64,000 bases of DNA from Leuctra nigra (Eukaryota > Arthropoda > Insecta > Plecoptera > Leuctridae): contig OW203768.1 of assembly GCA_934045905.1 (NCBI GenBank), positions 7,034,316-7,098,315 of the forward strand, in the 5' to 3' direction. Positions 11,234-20,860 of the stretch are shown piece by piece (within the stretch, counting starts at the first letter, position 1; each line of letters starts with the position of its first letter). Under the pieces are notes generated by a model, which did no database searches, was not told the origin of the DNA, and worked only from the letters and a program-made list of their open reading frames with translations. The position numbers and the translations under genes were made by a program.

Positions 11234-11372
11234 ATAACTTTGCTGGACAAACGATCGACAACTCTTATGGGAGATTAGCATTGACTCAACTTTGATATCG
11301 ATCGACTATGATGTGTCAATGTTATTCTCCCATAAGAGTTGTCGATCGACTGTTGACAAAAGTTACACGATC
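11234..11372. repeat. hairpin (inverted-repeat) element
   Basis: The arms ACAACTCTTATGGGAG (left) and CTCCCATAAGAGTTGT (right) are perfect reverse complements and extend outward through CGATCG and an ACTTTTGxxxACA-like segment to imperfect ends. A diverged piece with CTCCCATAAGAGGAATTGTCGAC sits inside the neighbouring MITE near 11844. It is likely a non-autonomous DNA transposon relic. Confidence 0.7.
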
Positions 11373-11528
11373 CCAGTGCAGTGCAATAAGAGTAAGACAA
11401 TTATGATTTGACCCAACATTTGTAAAAAAAATACATATTTGAATAATAGCTACCTATAAATAAGTAATACTCTATTTACTATAAGCAATAATATAACAAC
11501 ATAATACAATACCTATGTGCAATATAAT

Positions 11529-12193
11529 TAGGGATGGCACTTTTACCGGGTCTGAAAAAATCGGTAAATTTACCGGTAAATTTTACCGGTAAATTTACCG
11601 GTCAGTGGTAAATTTTGAAAAATGATGGCAGATACCAATTCATGACTATACCAAATACAAAAATTACCCTACTTTATTATTTGATCAATTTACAAAGATT
11701 ACCGCAGTCAGGACAATAACAATACCTACATCTATAATCAATGTTAATAATGACAATACTCCATATTGATAAGGGATGATATAGCCGAATAGCATTGATT
11801 CGACCAATCTAGTGTAGGCTATGCCATGCTGCCTGTGCTATTCTCCCATAAGAGGAATTGTCGACCACCAATTTGATCAAGTTACAATCTGTGTCTGCTA
11901 AACAAGCAAACCTGAAGAGAGATTCCGACATTGGAAGTAATGGTATATGGATGGAGTTATCATTTTGAATGATTGAAAATCCAAAAATCAAAGTAAAATA
12001 TGCCTAACTGCTAATGTTGTCACACTGATGTTTACTTATAGTTTTTACTTAAAATTTTATATATCCATTCATACATTGGAGAGGATCAAAAAAACAAAAT
12101 TTACCATTTTTTTTACCGGTAAATTAATAATTGGTAAATTTACCGGTAAATTTACCTTAATTTACCGGTAAATTTTACCGGGTGCCATCCCTA
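11529..12193. mobile_element. hAT-type MITE with ACCGGTAAATT subrepeats
   Basis: The terminal inverted repeats are TAGGGATGGCAC and GTGCCATCCCTA. They are flanked by a perfect 8-bp duplication AATATAAT at 11521-11528 and 12194-12201, diagnostic of hAT insertion. Both ends carry many copies of TTTACCGGTAAA, themselves palindromic. There is no transposase frame. The centre contains a diverged segment related to the hairpin at 11234-11372, suggesting a nested insertion. Confidence 0.88.
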
Positions 12194-12650
12194 AATATAA
12201 TATTTGAAGTTTCAGATATACATTCCTTTCAGGACAACCTTCATTCATAGAGTACCAAAATATTTAATTTTACTATTGGACAACTCCATTTCAAATAAAT
12301 TAAAGAATTTCTATGAGACCCTTTGGATTGTCGAGAAATAAGCTAAGGGTTGTTTCACTATTGTGACAAAGCTGATAAACTGTGTTTCTCTCGCCCCTAT
12401 CTTCAGTGGATTTTGACTTATGGACCCCTGAGAAAATCACAATTTGCCTTTGGCCAATAAAGATGTCACAAAATTATGAAAAAAAAAATCCAGGGTTCAA
12501 TACTCAAAATCTGCAGAAAATAGAGAACTAATAAAAATGTGTGTCAGCTTTTTTTACACTATAGCAAACAATCATAGCAAGTTTCATGAAAATAAGCTTA
12601 ATTTCAGCATTTCACTTTCAGCATTTTGATTGATTTGATATGGAACGACC

Positions 12651-12853
12651 CTACTTTAGATTGTAATGTCTATTATTGATATGACATCTAAGATGTGTTG
12701 CTCTTTTTGCCATGTAACGGCAATACGGACATTGAAACTGGGGGGCCTTCCCACATTCAAACTTCACGTGCTTGTACAGCGACTGTGAATGTTTGTAACT
12801 CTTCGTACATTTCCGGCAGTGAAATCTCTGAGACCTGGTATCAAATCCCGTAC
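12651..12853 (-). CDS. lola: lola alternative zinc-finger exon (no internal Met start)
   Basis: The acceptor CATCTGTTGCAG is followed by GT ACG GGA in phase. Ten leader residues are followed by FHCRKCTKSYKHSQSLYKH, VKFEC, the linker GKAPQF and a second finger CPYCRYMAKRATHLRCH with INNRH. The tail YNLK precedes TAG at 12651-12653. The exon has no methionine ahead of its fingers, so a scan for ATG-initiated frames misses it. Confidence 0.88.
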
Positions 12854-13495
12854 CTGCAACAGATGAATCTGGTTCTTGAATTCAACAACAATAATTACAA
12901 CAGATTCTTAAACCCCATGAACCTCAATACCTACATAATCAGAAAGTACATTTTACTGGGTATCTCTCAGCCCAGAATAACTCAGAGCTGAGTATTTTTA
13001 ATAATCAATTTCATCTAGTACATCTATTTTCAATTATGTATTAATAGGAACCACAGAGAACAATAATATAGGTGTGTAACTATTGTTAATTTGTTATTAA
13101 TTACAAATAATACATGGGAAAATGGGTGGGTATCCAAAATATGGATGTGTATCCTGAACATAGGTGGGTAAGTACAAAGAAAAGGGTACAAAGAAGAAGG
13201 AAAACCAAACGTAGGATGAGCCCACTAAAAATCTATTTTTAATAATTTTAATTTAATTAACATAAAATGATAACATAGTTCTAGATATTAATAACAAAAA
13301 AAAATCAATCTTTTCAACATCAATTATGGGGACATCCCAAATGAGTCTTCTGTAAAGTGTTAAAAAAATATTTGCTGATGTACTTTTACCACTTTTACAC
13401 ATTCATTTTTCAATACAAAAGCTCTGTCAGCATCCCTTATGTTATCGTTTAGTGGTTACTTGCACTTAGTCATCATGCATATTGTCAACAAATAA
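12854..13495. other. lola intron, no gene seen
   Basis: AT-rich. Nothing supported. Confidence 0.5.
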
Positions 13496-13746
13496 TTATT
13501 CCAAATGCACATTATAACTATTACAATGAGTGGAATGGCGGCGTGAAAGATGGGACTTCATGTTACACTTCTGTTTGGTTCGGTGTGGACAGTACGGACA
13601 CTTGAAGTTAGGTTCCTTCCCACATTCATAAGTCAAATGTCTCTGAAGAAGGAAATGATGTTTGTAAAATCTCCCGCAACGTTTGCACTGAAACCCGACT
13701 CCAGATTCCTCGAGCGATTTACGAGGGACAGAATTATCACCTGTAC
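13496..13746 (-). CDS. lola: lola alternative zinc-finger exon
   Basis: The acceptor TTCCATTGTTTCAG is followed by GT ACA GGT. After a leader of about 20 residues come finger 1 (FQCKRCGRFYKHHFLLQRH, then TYEC), the linker CGKEPNF, finger 2 (CPYCPHRTKQKCNMKSH with SRRH) and a tail of 14 residues. The pattern is the standard C2HC then C2H2. Confidence 0.9.
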
Positions 13747-13816
13747 CTGAAACAATGGAAAAAGTAGTCAAACAATTGAATGATGAGACAATCGTAGTAG
13801 TACATAATTACATGAG

Positions 13817-13991
13817 TAGGTTTGTTCGTCGGGGTGTTCTAACCTGCTCGGAGCAGGCGGAAGTACGTCACTGAATATGTTAGGTGCAAAAATTACGAAT
13901 CAAAACTCGACGGATAGGTATAAGTAAACTTTTCCGTGATAAACTTCCGGTGTGTTCCGAACAGGTTAGAACACCCCGACGAACAGACCTA
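13817..13991. mobile_element. short MITE with long terminal inverted repeats
   Basis: The left end reads AGGTTTGTTCGTCGGGGTGT followed by TCTAACCTG. The right end is its reverse complement with one mismatch. The similarity continues inward (GGAAGT arms), so most of the 175 bases can fold. The ends are TAGG and CCTA, which would fit a TA target as in Tc1/mariner-type MITEs, but the family is not proven. Confidence 0.8.
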
Positions 13992-14722
13992 GTATTTTTC
14001 CATTCCATAAGACAAAATGTAAGATTTTTTTTCAAAAGATGATCTGATAAACAAAAACTTTCATATTTGTAAATAACAATTACTGCAATAAAATAACTAC
14101 TATAACTAAATCGACTTCTTTGAAATTCAATTATTTTACAAGATGGAAGAAAGCTTAAAAAGTGTTGAGAAATTCTAAGCACTAACACAGGCAATAATAA
14201 CTGCATCAAAGAGGAATGTATCATTAGAAGTAGAAATTATTCATTAGGAAGACTCTTTATTTGTTCATCACAAAAATCATACACAAAATAACGCAAAAAT
14301 GAATGTCTTTACTATAACACTGAAGCGTACTCATACACTTTCCAGACTATTTTAAATAATACTGAACAACAGTTCTCAGAAATCTAAATTCTAAATATTA
14401 CAACAATTTGTTAAAATAATTATCACAATTAGTAGCTGTCTAAGATCACATCAGTCAGCCTATGCCATGACAGAAACCAAATATAATCCACAGAAATGGC
14501 TCCTAGACCTGGGATATTTGCACATTTTTACAGCTATCCAAATTGTCAGATGTCCACTAAAAAAGTTAAATATATGCAATCGACCAGGTTACCTTTTAAG
14601 TTGGACTGTAGACAACTAAAACGTTGTAAGAACCTACGTATCTTTTCCTAAGAAATTAAGGCTTTATGTGGATAATTTTTAATGCAGAGTTAGTATAAAA
14701 TCAGAATGTAAAATCATCATTT
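13992..14722. other. lola intron, no gene seen
   Basis: AT-rich. No exon or clear element was found. Confidence 0.45.
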
Positions 14723-14961
14723 CTAACAGAGGTCATCTGTTGTGAAGGTCATTATCCCCGTCATCACAGGATTCATTGGACTTTGATGACGAGCCAACAT
14801 ATGCCGACCGAGCGAGGCTTTTTGCGTCGCCGCGTAGGAACACAACGGACACTGGAATAGCCGCCTCTCGCCACACTCGTATTTCTGATGGCGACGTAAC
14901 GTCTGCCTGCGTTGATATTTTTTACCGCATGCAAAGCACTGGAATGTTGACTTGTTGCCAC
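14723..14961 (-). CDS. lola: lola alternative zinc-finger exon (no Met before fingers)
   Basis: The acceptor CTGTTTTAG is followed by GT GGC AAC AAG. The leader is only NKST, then FQCFACGKKYQRRQTLRRH with QKYEC, the linker GERRLF and finger 2 CPLCSYAATQKASLGRH with MLARH. A 22-residue tail ends in DDLC before TAG at 14723-14725. The linker GERRLF lacks the KEP motif. ATG-initiated frames on this strand are out of register with the fingers. Confidence 0.88.
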
Positions 14962-16042
14962 CTAAAACAGCCAGATTCCAGCGACACTTAGGTTAAACTC
15001 TGTTATTTCATCTATCTAAAGCATTAAGAGTACGCTGTACCCTGAGGTAAAACAAATTTTTTGAAAGATCGTCATAACTTTAGGACCAATAAATTATTTT
15101 AAATGTGAAAAATAATTTGTCTGGATATTTCCTGAGAAATCATTAGAATTATTAACGTAAATTACACATTCAATTGTTCTATAGTCAAACATGACAATAC
15201 AGTAAGAAATAGAGATATTTTATCATTTTCAAACTGAAACAAAAAGGTTGAACTAAAAACATCAGCTTACAACTTTACGCTTTAAAGAAAATGTAAAGAA
15301 ATCATGAAATAATAATCAATCAGGCAAAAACAAACATAAATTACCCATAAAAAAATCATAAAATAAAAAATGTCATAAACCTTAAAAAATTTGAAATAAT
15401 TAAACATCGACAATCAAAAAAAAATACCTACACTAATTTTTAAACACACAATAACAACACAATGACACTAACAAAAATGTGGCCTGTTCAGCTTAGGAGA
15501 CCCTTACACTTGTTTGCCAGCCTTGCCCAGTGGATCATTGACAAACAAAAACCCCACCACCGCATCTTTGACCGCGCTACGTTACAGTACTTTTGGGCAG
15601 GGGGGTTGGGGGGGGGGGGGGCAAAAATATAAACTATGTATTCATTTATATAAAACCAGACCATCAATGTCCAAATTTTATTATCTAAACATTATTACAC
15701 ATAAATATAACAACAAAAGTGATATTGCAACAGATTTAGGTAGGTAAATCACATTTTAACTTTCTCGAGTTAATTTGCGATAAATGCTAACAGGTACACG
15801 TAATGCTGGCAGATAGACCCCATGCTCAAAACTATTTCTAGATTTATTGGCGCAAGTGCACAGAGTCTACTGGATTCTATCCATAAGATAATTATCACAC
15901 GGTCTTCTGGTGTTTAGGACTGACATCCACAAATACGTACTTGCGAGCGCAACTTCTTTGACCACGAAATGAGGTTGTCAGTCAACAAATACATCTTGAT
16001 TCTTGGCCACACATTAAAAGTAGTGATGGCAACAAATATAAA
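14962..16042. other. lola intron with homopolymer run
   Basis: AT-rich intron. At 15599-15621 there is a G-rich run (over 20 of 23 bases are G). No exon was found. Confidence 0.5.
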
Positions 16043-16263
16043 TCATATGATAAATTCCTTGTGTCGGTTTGCAATATGTGCTCGTAGATGGACGTATTGT
16101 TTGGCAGCATAGACACAATGTGGACAACTGAATCTCGGTTCTTGGCCACACTCGTATCGTTGATGCCGTCTCAGCGTCTTCAGTCGACGGTAGAATTTAC
16201 CACAAGCTGTGCACGGGAACTGTGCGGCTGCGATTGCCTCGCAGAATACAGAGTTGAACAGAA
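16043..16263 (-). CDS. lola: lola alternative zinc-finger exon
   Basis: The acceptor TTTATTTTCCAG is followed by TT CTG TTC. A leader with CEAIAAA precedes finger 1 (FPCTACGKFYRRLKTLRRH, QRYEC), the linker CGQEPRF and finger 2 (CPHCVYAAKQYVHLRAH, ANRH). Five residues follow before the stop. Confidence 0.89.
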
Positions 16264-16982
16264 CTGGAAAATAAAGAAACACGGATCTTGTTAATAAAAG
16301 TGTTCAGATTATTGAGGAATTAACACAATCAATCAAAGAATTAAAAATCAGTATGATTACATTATACAATAAAGTTTCATTTAATTTTTTTTAACAAAAA
16401 ATATGAACATGAAAATTGTTGGACAGAAATACAGAAGACGGAGATATTTGTATCCTCGGTTGGCATCTCCACTACACAACAGTCTTCTCCTGTAGATGGT
16501 ACAGCCATACGTCAATGGTTCAGCTTCCTCAGCCGAAGCGTCGAGTTGTTACTTTGAAGGTCAAACATTATGAACAACACTAGGCGCTTGTACCGAAGAA
16601 CCATCAACAGCAGAAATAAAACATTCCACTTAACTCAAGAAATTTCTATCAATGTAAAGGGTTTTCCTCAGTCATGATGAGGTATCTACTTTGTTCACTA
16701 TATTTCTCTGTCCAAGCAATTATAAATTACTTGTCTCATAAGAGTAACTTATCGAAAGCAATATGGAAATAACAATCATGCCAAAAGTATTATTTTTCTA
16801 ATTTATTACTTGCTCATTCCAAAAAATATATTTCTTGATCAATATTTAATAATTCAATGTGACATTTATTATTCCTCATAAAAATAACTTATCAAAAGCA
16901 ATCTGGAAATGACAACCAATTGCTCATTCCAAAAAATATACATCTAGGATACATCTTTAATCAATCAATGTGGCATTCATTA
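16264..16982. other. lola intron and 3' flank with tandem duplication
   Basis: Two diverged direct copies of about 140 bases are seen at roughly 16735-16865 and 16875-16985 (shared phrases GCTCATTCCAAAAAATATA and AACTTATCxAAAGCAATxTGG). They lie just downstream of the stop of the exon at 16983-17233, in what would be its 3' UTR. Confidence 0.6.
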
Positions 16983-17233
16983 TTAAACAAGTAAAGTACA
17001 GAAACAATCAAACACTTGAATATTATGTCTTCGACGCAAATGATCTTTCAGGTGCACTTGCTGCCTGCCTTGATACCGACAAAGATGACACGGAAACTTA
17101 GGTTCACATCCGCAATAGTACGATCGATGACGCTGCAGCGCTCTCAAATGTTGGTACTTCTTTCCGCAGTCCTTGCAGGTGAAAGTCCAGTTCGTCTTCC
17201 CGGGTAAAACACTCGAGTTCAGCTTAGACGCAT
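16983..17233 (-). CDS. lola: lola alternative zinc-finger exon
   Basis: The acceptor GCATGTTGTAG is followed by AT GCG TCT. The leader is ASKLNSSVLPGKTNW, then FTCKDCGKKYQHLRALQRH with RSYYC, the linker GCEPKF, finger 2 CHLCRYQGRQQVHLKDH with RRRH and a 13-residue tail. The methionine frame upstream of the acceptor is intronic. Confidence 0.88.
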
Positions 17234-17344
17234 CTACAACATGCAATTCACACACATTACAGTGGCGCATGCGACATACAAACATAATGTAGCACAGAAC
17301 TATCTAACATAATGACCCACTAGACACAAGCGTTTAGTTGGTTC

Positions 17345-17725
17345 TGATTAGACCATGCATGCTAATGTTGTCTCACTAAACAGCACAGATTGTAGTGATT
17401 TTTAATGTACGGTCCGTGCTAACTAGAAAAGATATATGTTTAGCATGGGCAAGCCTATCCCTGGCCATGCTAAGCAGGTACCTTCTCTAGTTGGCGTGGA
17501 CCGTACATTGAAAATCATTACAAGCTGCTTTTTACATGAGACAACATTAGCATGCTGGGCCGGCCTATCCTTGGCCATGCTAAGAAGGTAGGTACCTTCC
17601 CTAGATGGCGTGGACCGTACATTGAAAATCATTACAAGCTGCTGTTACATGAGACAAATCAGCATGCTGGGCCGGCCTATCCCTGCCATGCTTAGGAAGT
17701 AGGTATCTTCCTTAGTTGGGGTGGA
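17345..17725. repeat. composite tandem and inverted repeat
   Basis: Direct copies at a spacing of about 113 bases share GGACCGTACATTGAAAATCA (near 17498 and 17612) and CATGCTGGGCCGGCCTATCC (17551 and 17663). The left end (17345-17430) is an inverted copy, with TTTTAATGTACGGTCC and ATGCTAATGTTGTCTCA. The array is probably a small non-autonomous element expanded in tandem. Confidence 0.75.
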
Positions 17726-18443
17726 CTTTAGATAATGCTGCAATTTTAGACATTTTTTGGATGATCGTATCGGCTAAAATGATTGAGCTAAATCATGCAC
17801 AAATGAACTAAATTTATTGGTGAAATTTAACATTTCCCATGCCCGAGAAACCTGGACCTGCACGAGTACAGAACATGCGACATTTTGCTACACCTACTGT
17901 TCTGAGAGACGCAACAGACTGCGAACAATAAACAATTAAATCGAGTTCACCCCTGATGTAGCATGATGATGTGCCCATTTATTCAACACAGTGGTTCTCA
18001 TCAGATCACCATCATCGTAATCAACAGTAATATCAAGCGGCTATAGTAATTAAGTGACCAAGACTTGTGTCCTTGTGTTGGAGACTAGGGTGTTTGGGTC
18101 AAGGCTCAAGGTCTTCTGACATTGCGGGTTGTCGAGGATTTTATACCATCCTTCAGATGGGACTTTAATCCTTTGGCCCCGTCTTTGATAGGAGTAGGCT
18201 GGTACTGCATTTCCTCAACATCTCAATCAAATCCTAACTTTAGAACCCTGATGATATGGTTGAAGATGAGTTATGAATTAATCATTATTATAATAATTAA
18301 AATATTTACAAGCAAAATATGAAAAATTCTTAATAATAAAAAATATAAATTTATACAGTGCAGCAATCGAGTTTTATTTTGATCAATTTTACAGGTATAA
18401 AATACACAAATTTAATTTTCGTTTACAGATACACACTCTGATT
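17726..18443. other. lola intron, no gene seen
   Basis: No finger exon and no clear element were found. Confidence 0.45.
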
Positions 18444-18701
18444 TTAAGGAATAACAAATAAGTTGTCTTTATGGTTTCTCAATATATGTTTCTTGAGTGT
18501 GCCTCTCTGCTTTGCAGCATATGAACAATATTGACACTTATATTGACATATTGACACAATATTGACACTTATATCGCGGCTCTTTGTTGCACTCGTATCT
18601 CTGATGATTTTTCAGTGACGTAAGATGCTTATAATTCCTTTCGCACATGAAGCAAGTGTACTGTCTCACCACGGCATCGGCAAATTCTGAACTACTCCAA
18701 C
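18444..18701 (-). pseudogene. lola: lola zinc-finger exon broken by a 31-bp duplication
   Basis: The acceptor GAATGTTCTAG is followed by GT TGG AGT AGT. The frame gives finger 1 (YTCFMCERNYKHLTSLKNH, QRYEC) and the linker NKEPRYKCQYC, then VNMSI and a stop. A 31-base step separates two copies of CAATATTGACACTTATA (18526-18542 and 18557-18573, plus strand). Without it the frame would continue through a normal finger 2 (SYAAKQRGTLKKH, ILRNH) to TAA at 18444-18446. Because 31 is not a multiple of three, the second finger is lost. An assembly error is possible. Confidence 0.82.
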
Positions 18702-19136
18702 CTAGAACATTCATGACGTGGAATTAAATCCAACCTCAGTCCCCATCTCACGCTTAGGGGCCAGAGAAATCCTGAAGTTTTTTAAAATTCTCACCAATGA
18801 GTTGTGATAGTATTAGAAGATTAGTTTTAAAATGTTCAAAGTCATTGTACATCTAAATCCCCTGATCATCAATTGAAAAGTACCAATGCAAAATACATAC
18901 AGTGCAGGCATAACCCTCCCTCCTGTTTATTTTATAGTACAGTAAAACATTTTACAATTTAAAGATAACATTTTTCTTTTATTGATATAATTACTAGTTA
19001 GTTCATGTGAGTCTTATTAGTTATTACAATGGAGAATGTTCAGAATTAAATGAAAACTGAAAAATTACTACCTAAAATTTTACAATTCTGTGAGGTGAAC
19101 AAGATCTACTGACTAAAATTTTGTTTTTTTATGGAA
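18702..19136. other. lola intron, no gene seen
   Basis: AT-rich sequence up to the target duplication of the retrotransposon that follows. Confidence 0.45.
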
Positions 19137-19156
19137 GCCCATAAAAGCCCTCCAAG

Positions 19157-20860
19157 ATGGCGGCAGTAGAAGTTGGCAAATCAGTTAGAGGAAGGAAGGA
19201 TGTGGTTACAAGTAGTGTCAAATGCCCAGTATGTGAGATAGGGGTGCATACTGGGTTAAAGTGTGAGGGCTGTGGTATATGGTACCATTTTCCATGCGTG
19301 GGGCAAAACAAGAAGAAGTATAAAGCCGGAAGTAACAGTGAGTGGGTGTGCAGCAGCTGTAAAAGTGGGGTTAAGGGTACCAGCTGCAAAGAGCAAGAAG
19401 TGAATTTACCTGCAGTTGACATTGGAAGGAAGGCACACAAAGATAGTAACAGTGAGGGCAGTGAGGGTAGTGTAGGCAGGATCAAGTCTCCCACAGGCAA
19501 AATGGTGAAAAAGAAGAAGAACCAAACAGAAAAACTTGTGAACTGGATTTTGGAACAAATAAAGTACGAGGAAGAGGAAGGGAGAGAGAAAAGTAGAATG
19601 GGAAGAAAGAGAAGGACAGTCCTAAAGTCGGAAGTTGTAAAAGGAATGGTTGCAACATTCATGTGGATGAATGGGAGGATGGTGGAAATGGAAAGGAAGA
19701 TTGATGATCTGAAGAAGAAGCAGGGAATGACAAAAGAGGTTATGCATAAAGAAAGAGAAGAAGTTTTGTGGCCAGAAAAAGAGTGTGAGCAGCAAGAAGA
19801 ACAGAAGCTAAAAGGGTTACAGAAGGAAAAGGTCAGTGAAACAACGGAAGATCAAACAAATGATGAGGAAGTGGTGCGACAGGAAATAGGAAGCGAACAT
19901 CAGGAAGATGAGATATTGAACGAAACAGAGGGTAAGCAGAATCATCAAGCTAGCGAAGAAGAAGTGGGGCCACTGGTAAAAGAAAAAGAAAAGGAAGCTG
20001 AAATTGAGGGAGACCAGGAAGTGGTAGTAGCGGAGAAAGATCCTGATATTCCGGTGTACGCTGACGAAGATCCCGGAGACGAGCGCGCTCCTGCGGAAGT
20101 CCAGGCTGCCCCTCGGGGACCTGATTCATCAGTTCAAGGATCTCAATCACCTGGCGGTCATCCAGTGCCATTCGATCGTGCGGTGTCGCGCGGGCCGCAC
20201 CTGCACCAACCACTTTGTCTATTTCGGCGACCACAAGCGGTGGAAGTGCAACCTCTGCTTCTGAGTCAACGAGTTGATGCCACACGGGAGCTTGAAGATA
20301 ACCCGCAACTGGAGGCATCACCGGGGGAGCCTAGGTGCAGTGGAATCAAAGCCCTGCTGATCGGGGACTTCAGTGGAGGGACAGGGACAGGCTTCTGCGG
20401 GCAAGAGGGTTTCCGTGCAGATGCCTTCCCCGGAGTTGGAACGAAAAGCTTGGCAGAGGAAATAGGGAGATATGTCATCCGGGACACTACAGACAGTGTC
20501 ATGCTGTTTGTGGGGAACAGGGACCTCAGGGATGGGAAGAGCAGGGATGAGATAGAGCAAGATACCAGGCAACTGATTAATGCAGCAAAGGAAAAGTTTG
20601 GACCAGACACCAAACTCTTCTTGTCTGGTATGCTGACACACCAGGGAATATGGCCCAGAGAGGTAAATAATACCCGGAGGGACGTGTGCCAGGAGAATGG
20701 AGTGTGGCACGTCATTGGAAAGAGGCCAAGAAGGGAAGATAGGAGATGGGAGTGGCACGAAAGGATTGGAGCTAATTTGCGAAAGACTGTTGAAGAAAAG
20801 GTGGATGGGCGAATGGCAGTGGGTTTTCGGAGTCTGGTGGTGTGGAGAAAGAAAAAATAG
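19157..20860 (+). CDS. retrotransposon ORF1 with PHD finger and hydrolase-like domain
   Basis: The 567-residue protein opens with a PHD-type C4HC3 finger (CPVC at residues 23-26, C36, C39, H44, C47 and CSSC at 65-68). A long lysine- and glutamate-rich middle, probably coiled coil, covers about residues 120-300. From about residue 395 it has a domain containing ALLIGDFSGGTGTGF and MLFVGNRDLRDGKS, resembling the SGNH-esterase-like domain of some LINE ORF1 proteins; this likeness is tentative. ORF1 proteins normally bind element RNA. It overlaps ORF2 by 19 bases in another frame. Confidence 0.85.
   Translation: MAAVEVGKSVRGRKDVVTSSVKCPVCEIGVHTGLKCEGCGIWYHFPCVGQNKKKYKAGSNSEWVCSSCKSGVKGTSCKEQEVNLPAVDIGRKAHKDSNSEGSEGSVGRIKSPTGKMVKKKKNQTEKLVNWILEQIKYEEEEGREKSRMGRKRRTVLKSEVVKGMVATFMWMNGRMVEMERKIDDLKKKQGMTKEVMHKEREEVLWPEKECEQQEEQKLKGLQKEKVSETTEDQTNDEEVVRQEIGSEHQEDEILNETEGKQNHQASEEEVGPLVKEKEKEAEIEGDQEVVVAEKDPDIPVYADEDPGDERAPAEVQAAPRGPDSSVQGSQSPGGHPVPFDRAVSRGPHLHQPLCLFRRPQAVEVQPLLLSQRVDATRELEDNPQLEASPGEPRCSGIKALLIGDFSGGTGTGFCGQEGFRADAFPGVGTKSLAEEIGRYVIRDTTDSVMLFVGNRDLRDGKSRDEIEQDTRQLINAAKEKFGPDTKLFLSGMLTHQGIWPREVNNTRRDVCQENGVWHVIGKRPRREDRRWEWHERIGANLRKTVEEKVDGRMAVGFRSLVVWRKKK

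Larger units (their letters stand above)
10769..12650. other. lola intron holding two hairpin or MITE elements
   Basis: The intron contains a hairpin element at about 11234-11372 and a hAT-type MITE at 11529-12193, described separately. The rest is AT-rich with no exon found. Confidence 0.6.

Noticed and set aside
14773..14961. Minus-strand frame beginning MATSQHSSALHAVKN
   Set aside because: It is out of register with the splice phase. The true frame of the same bases carries all eight zinc ligands.
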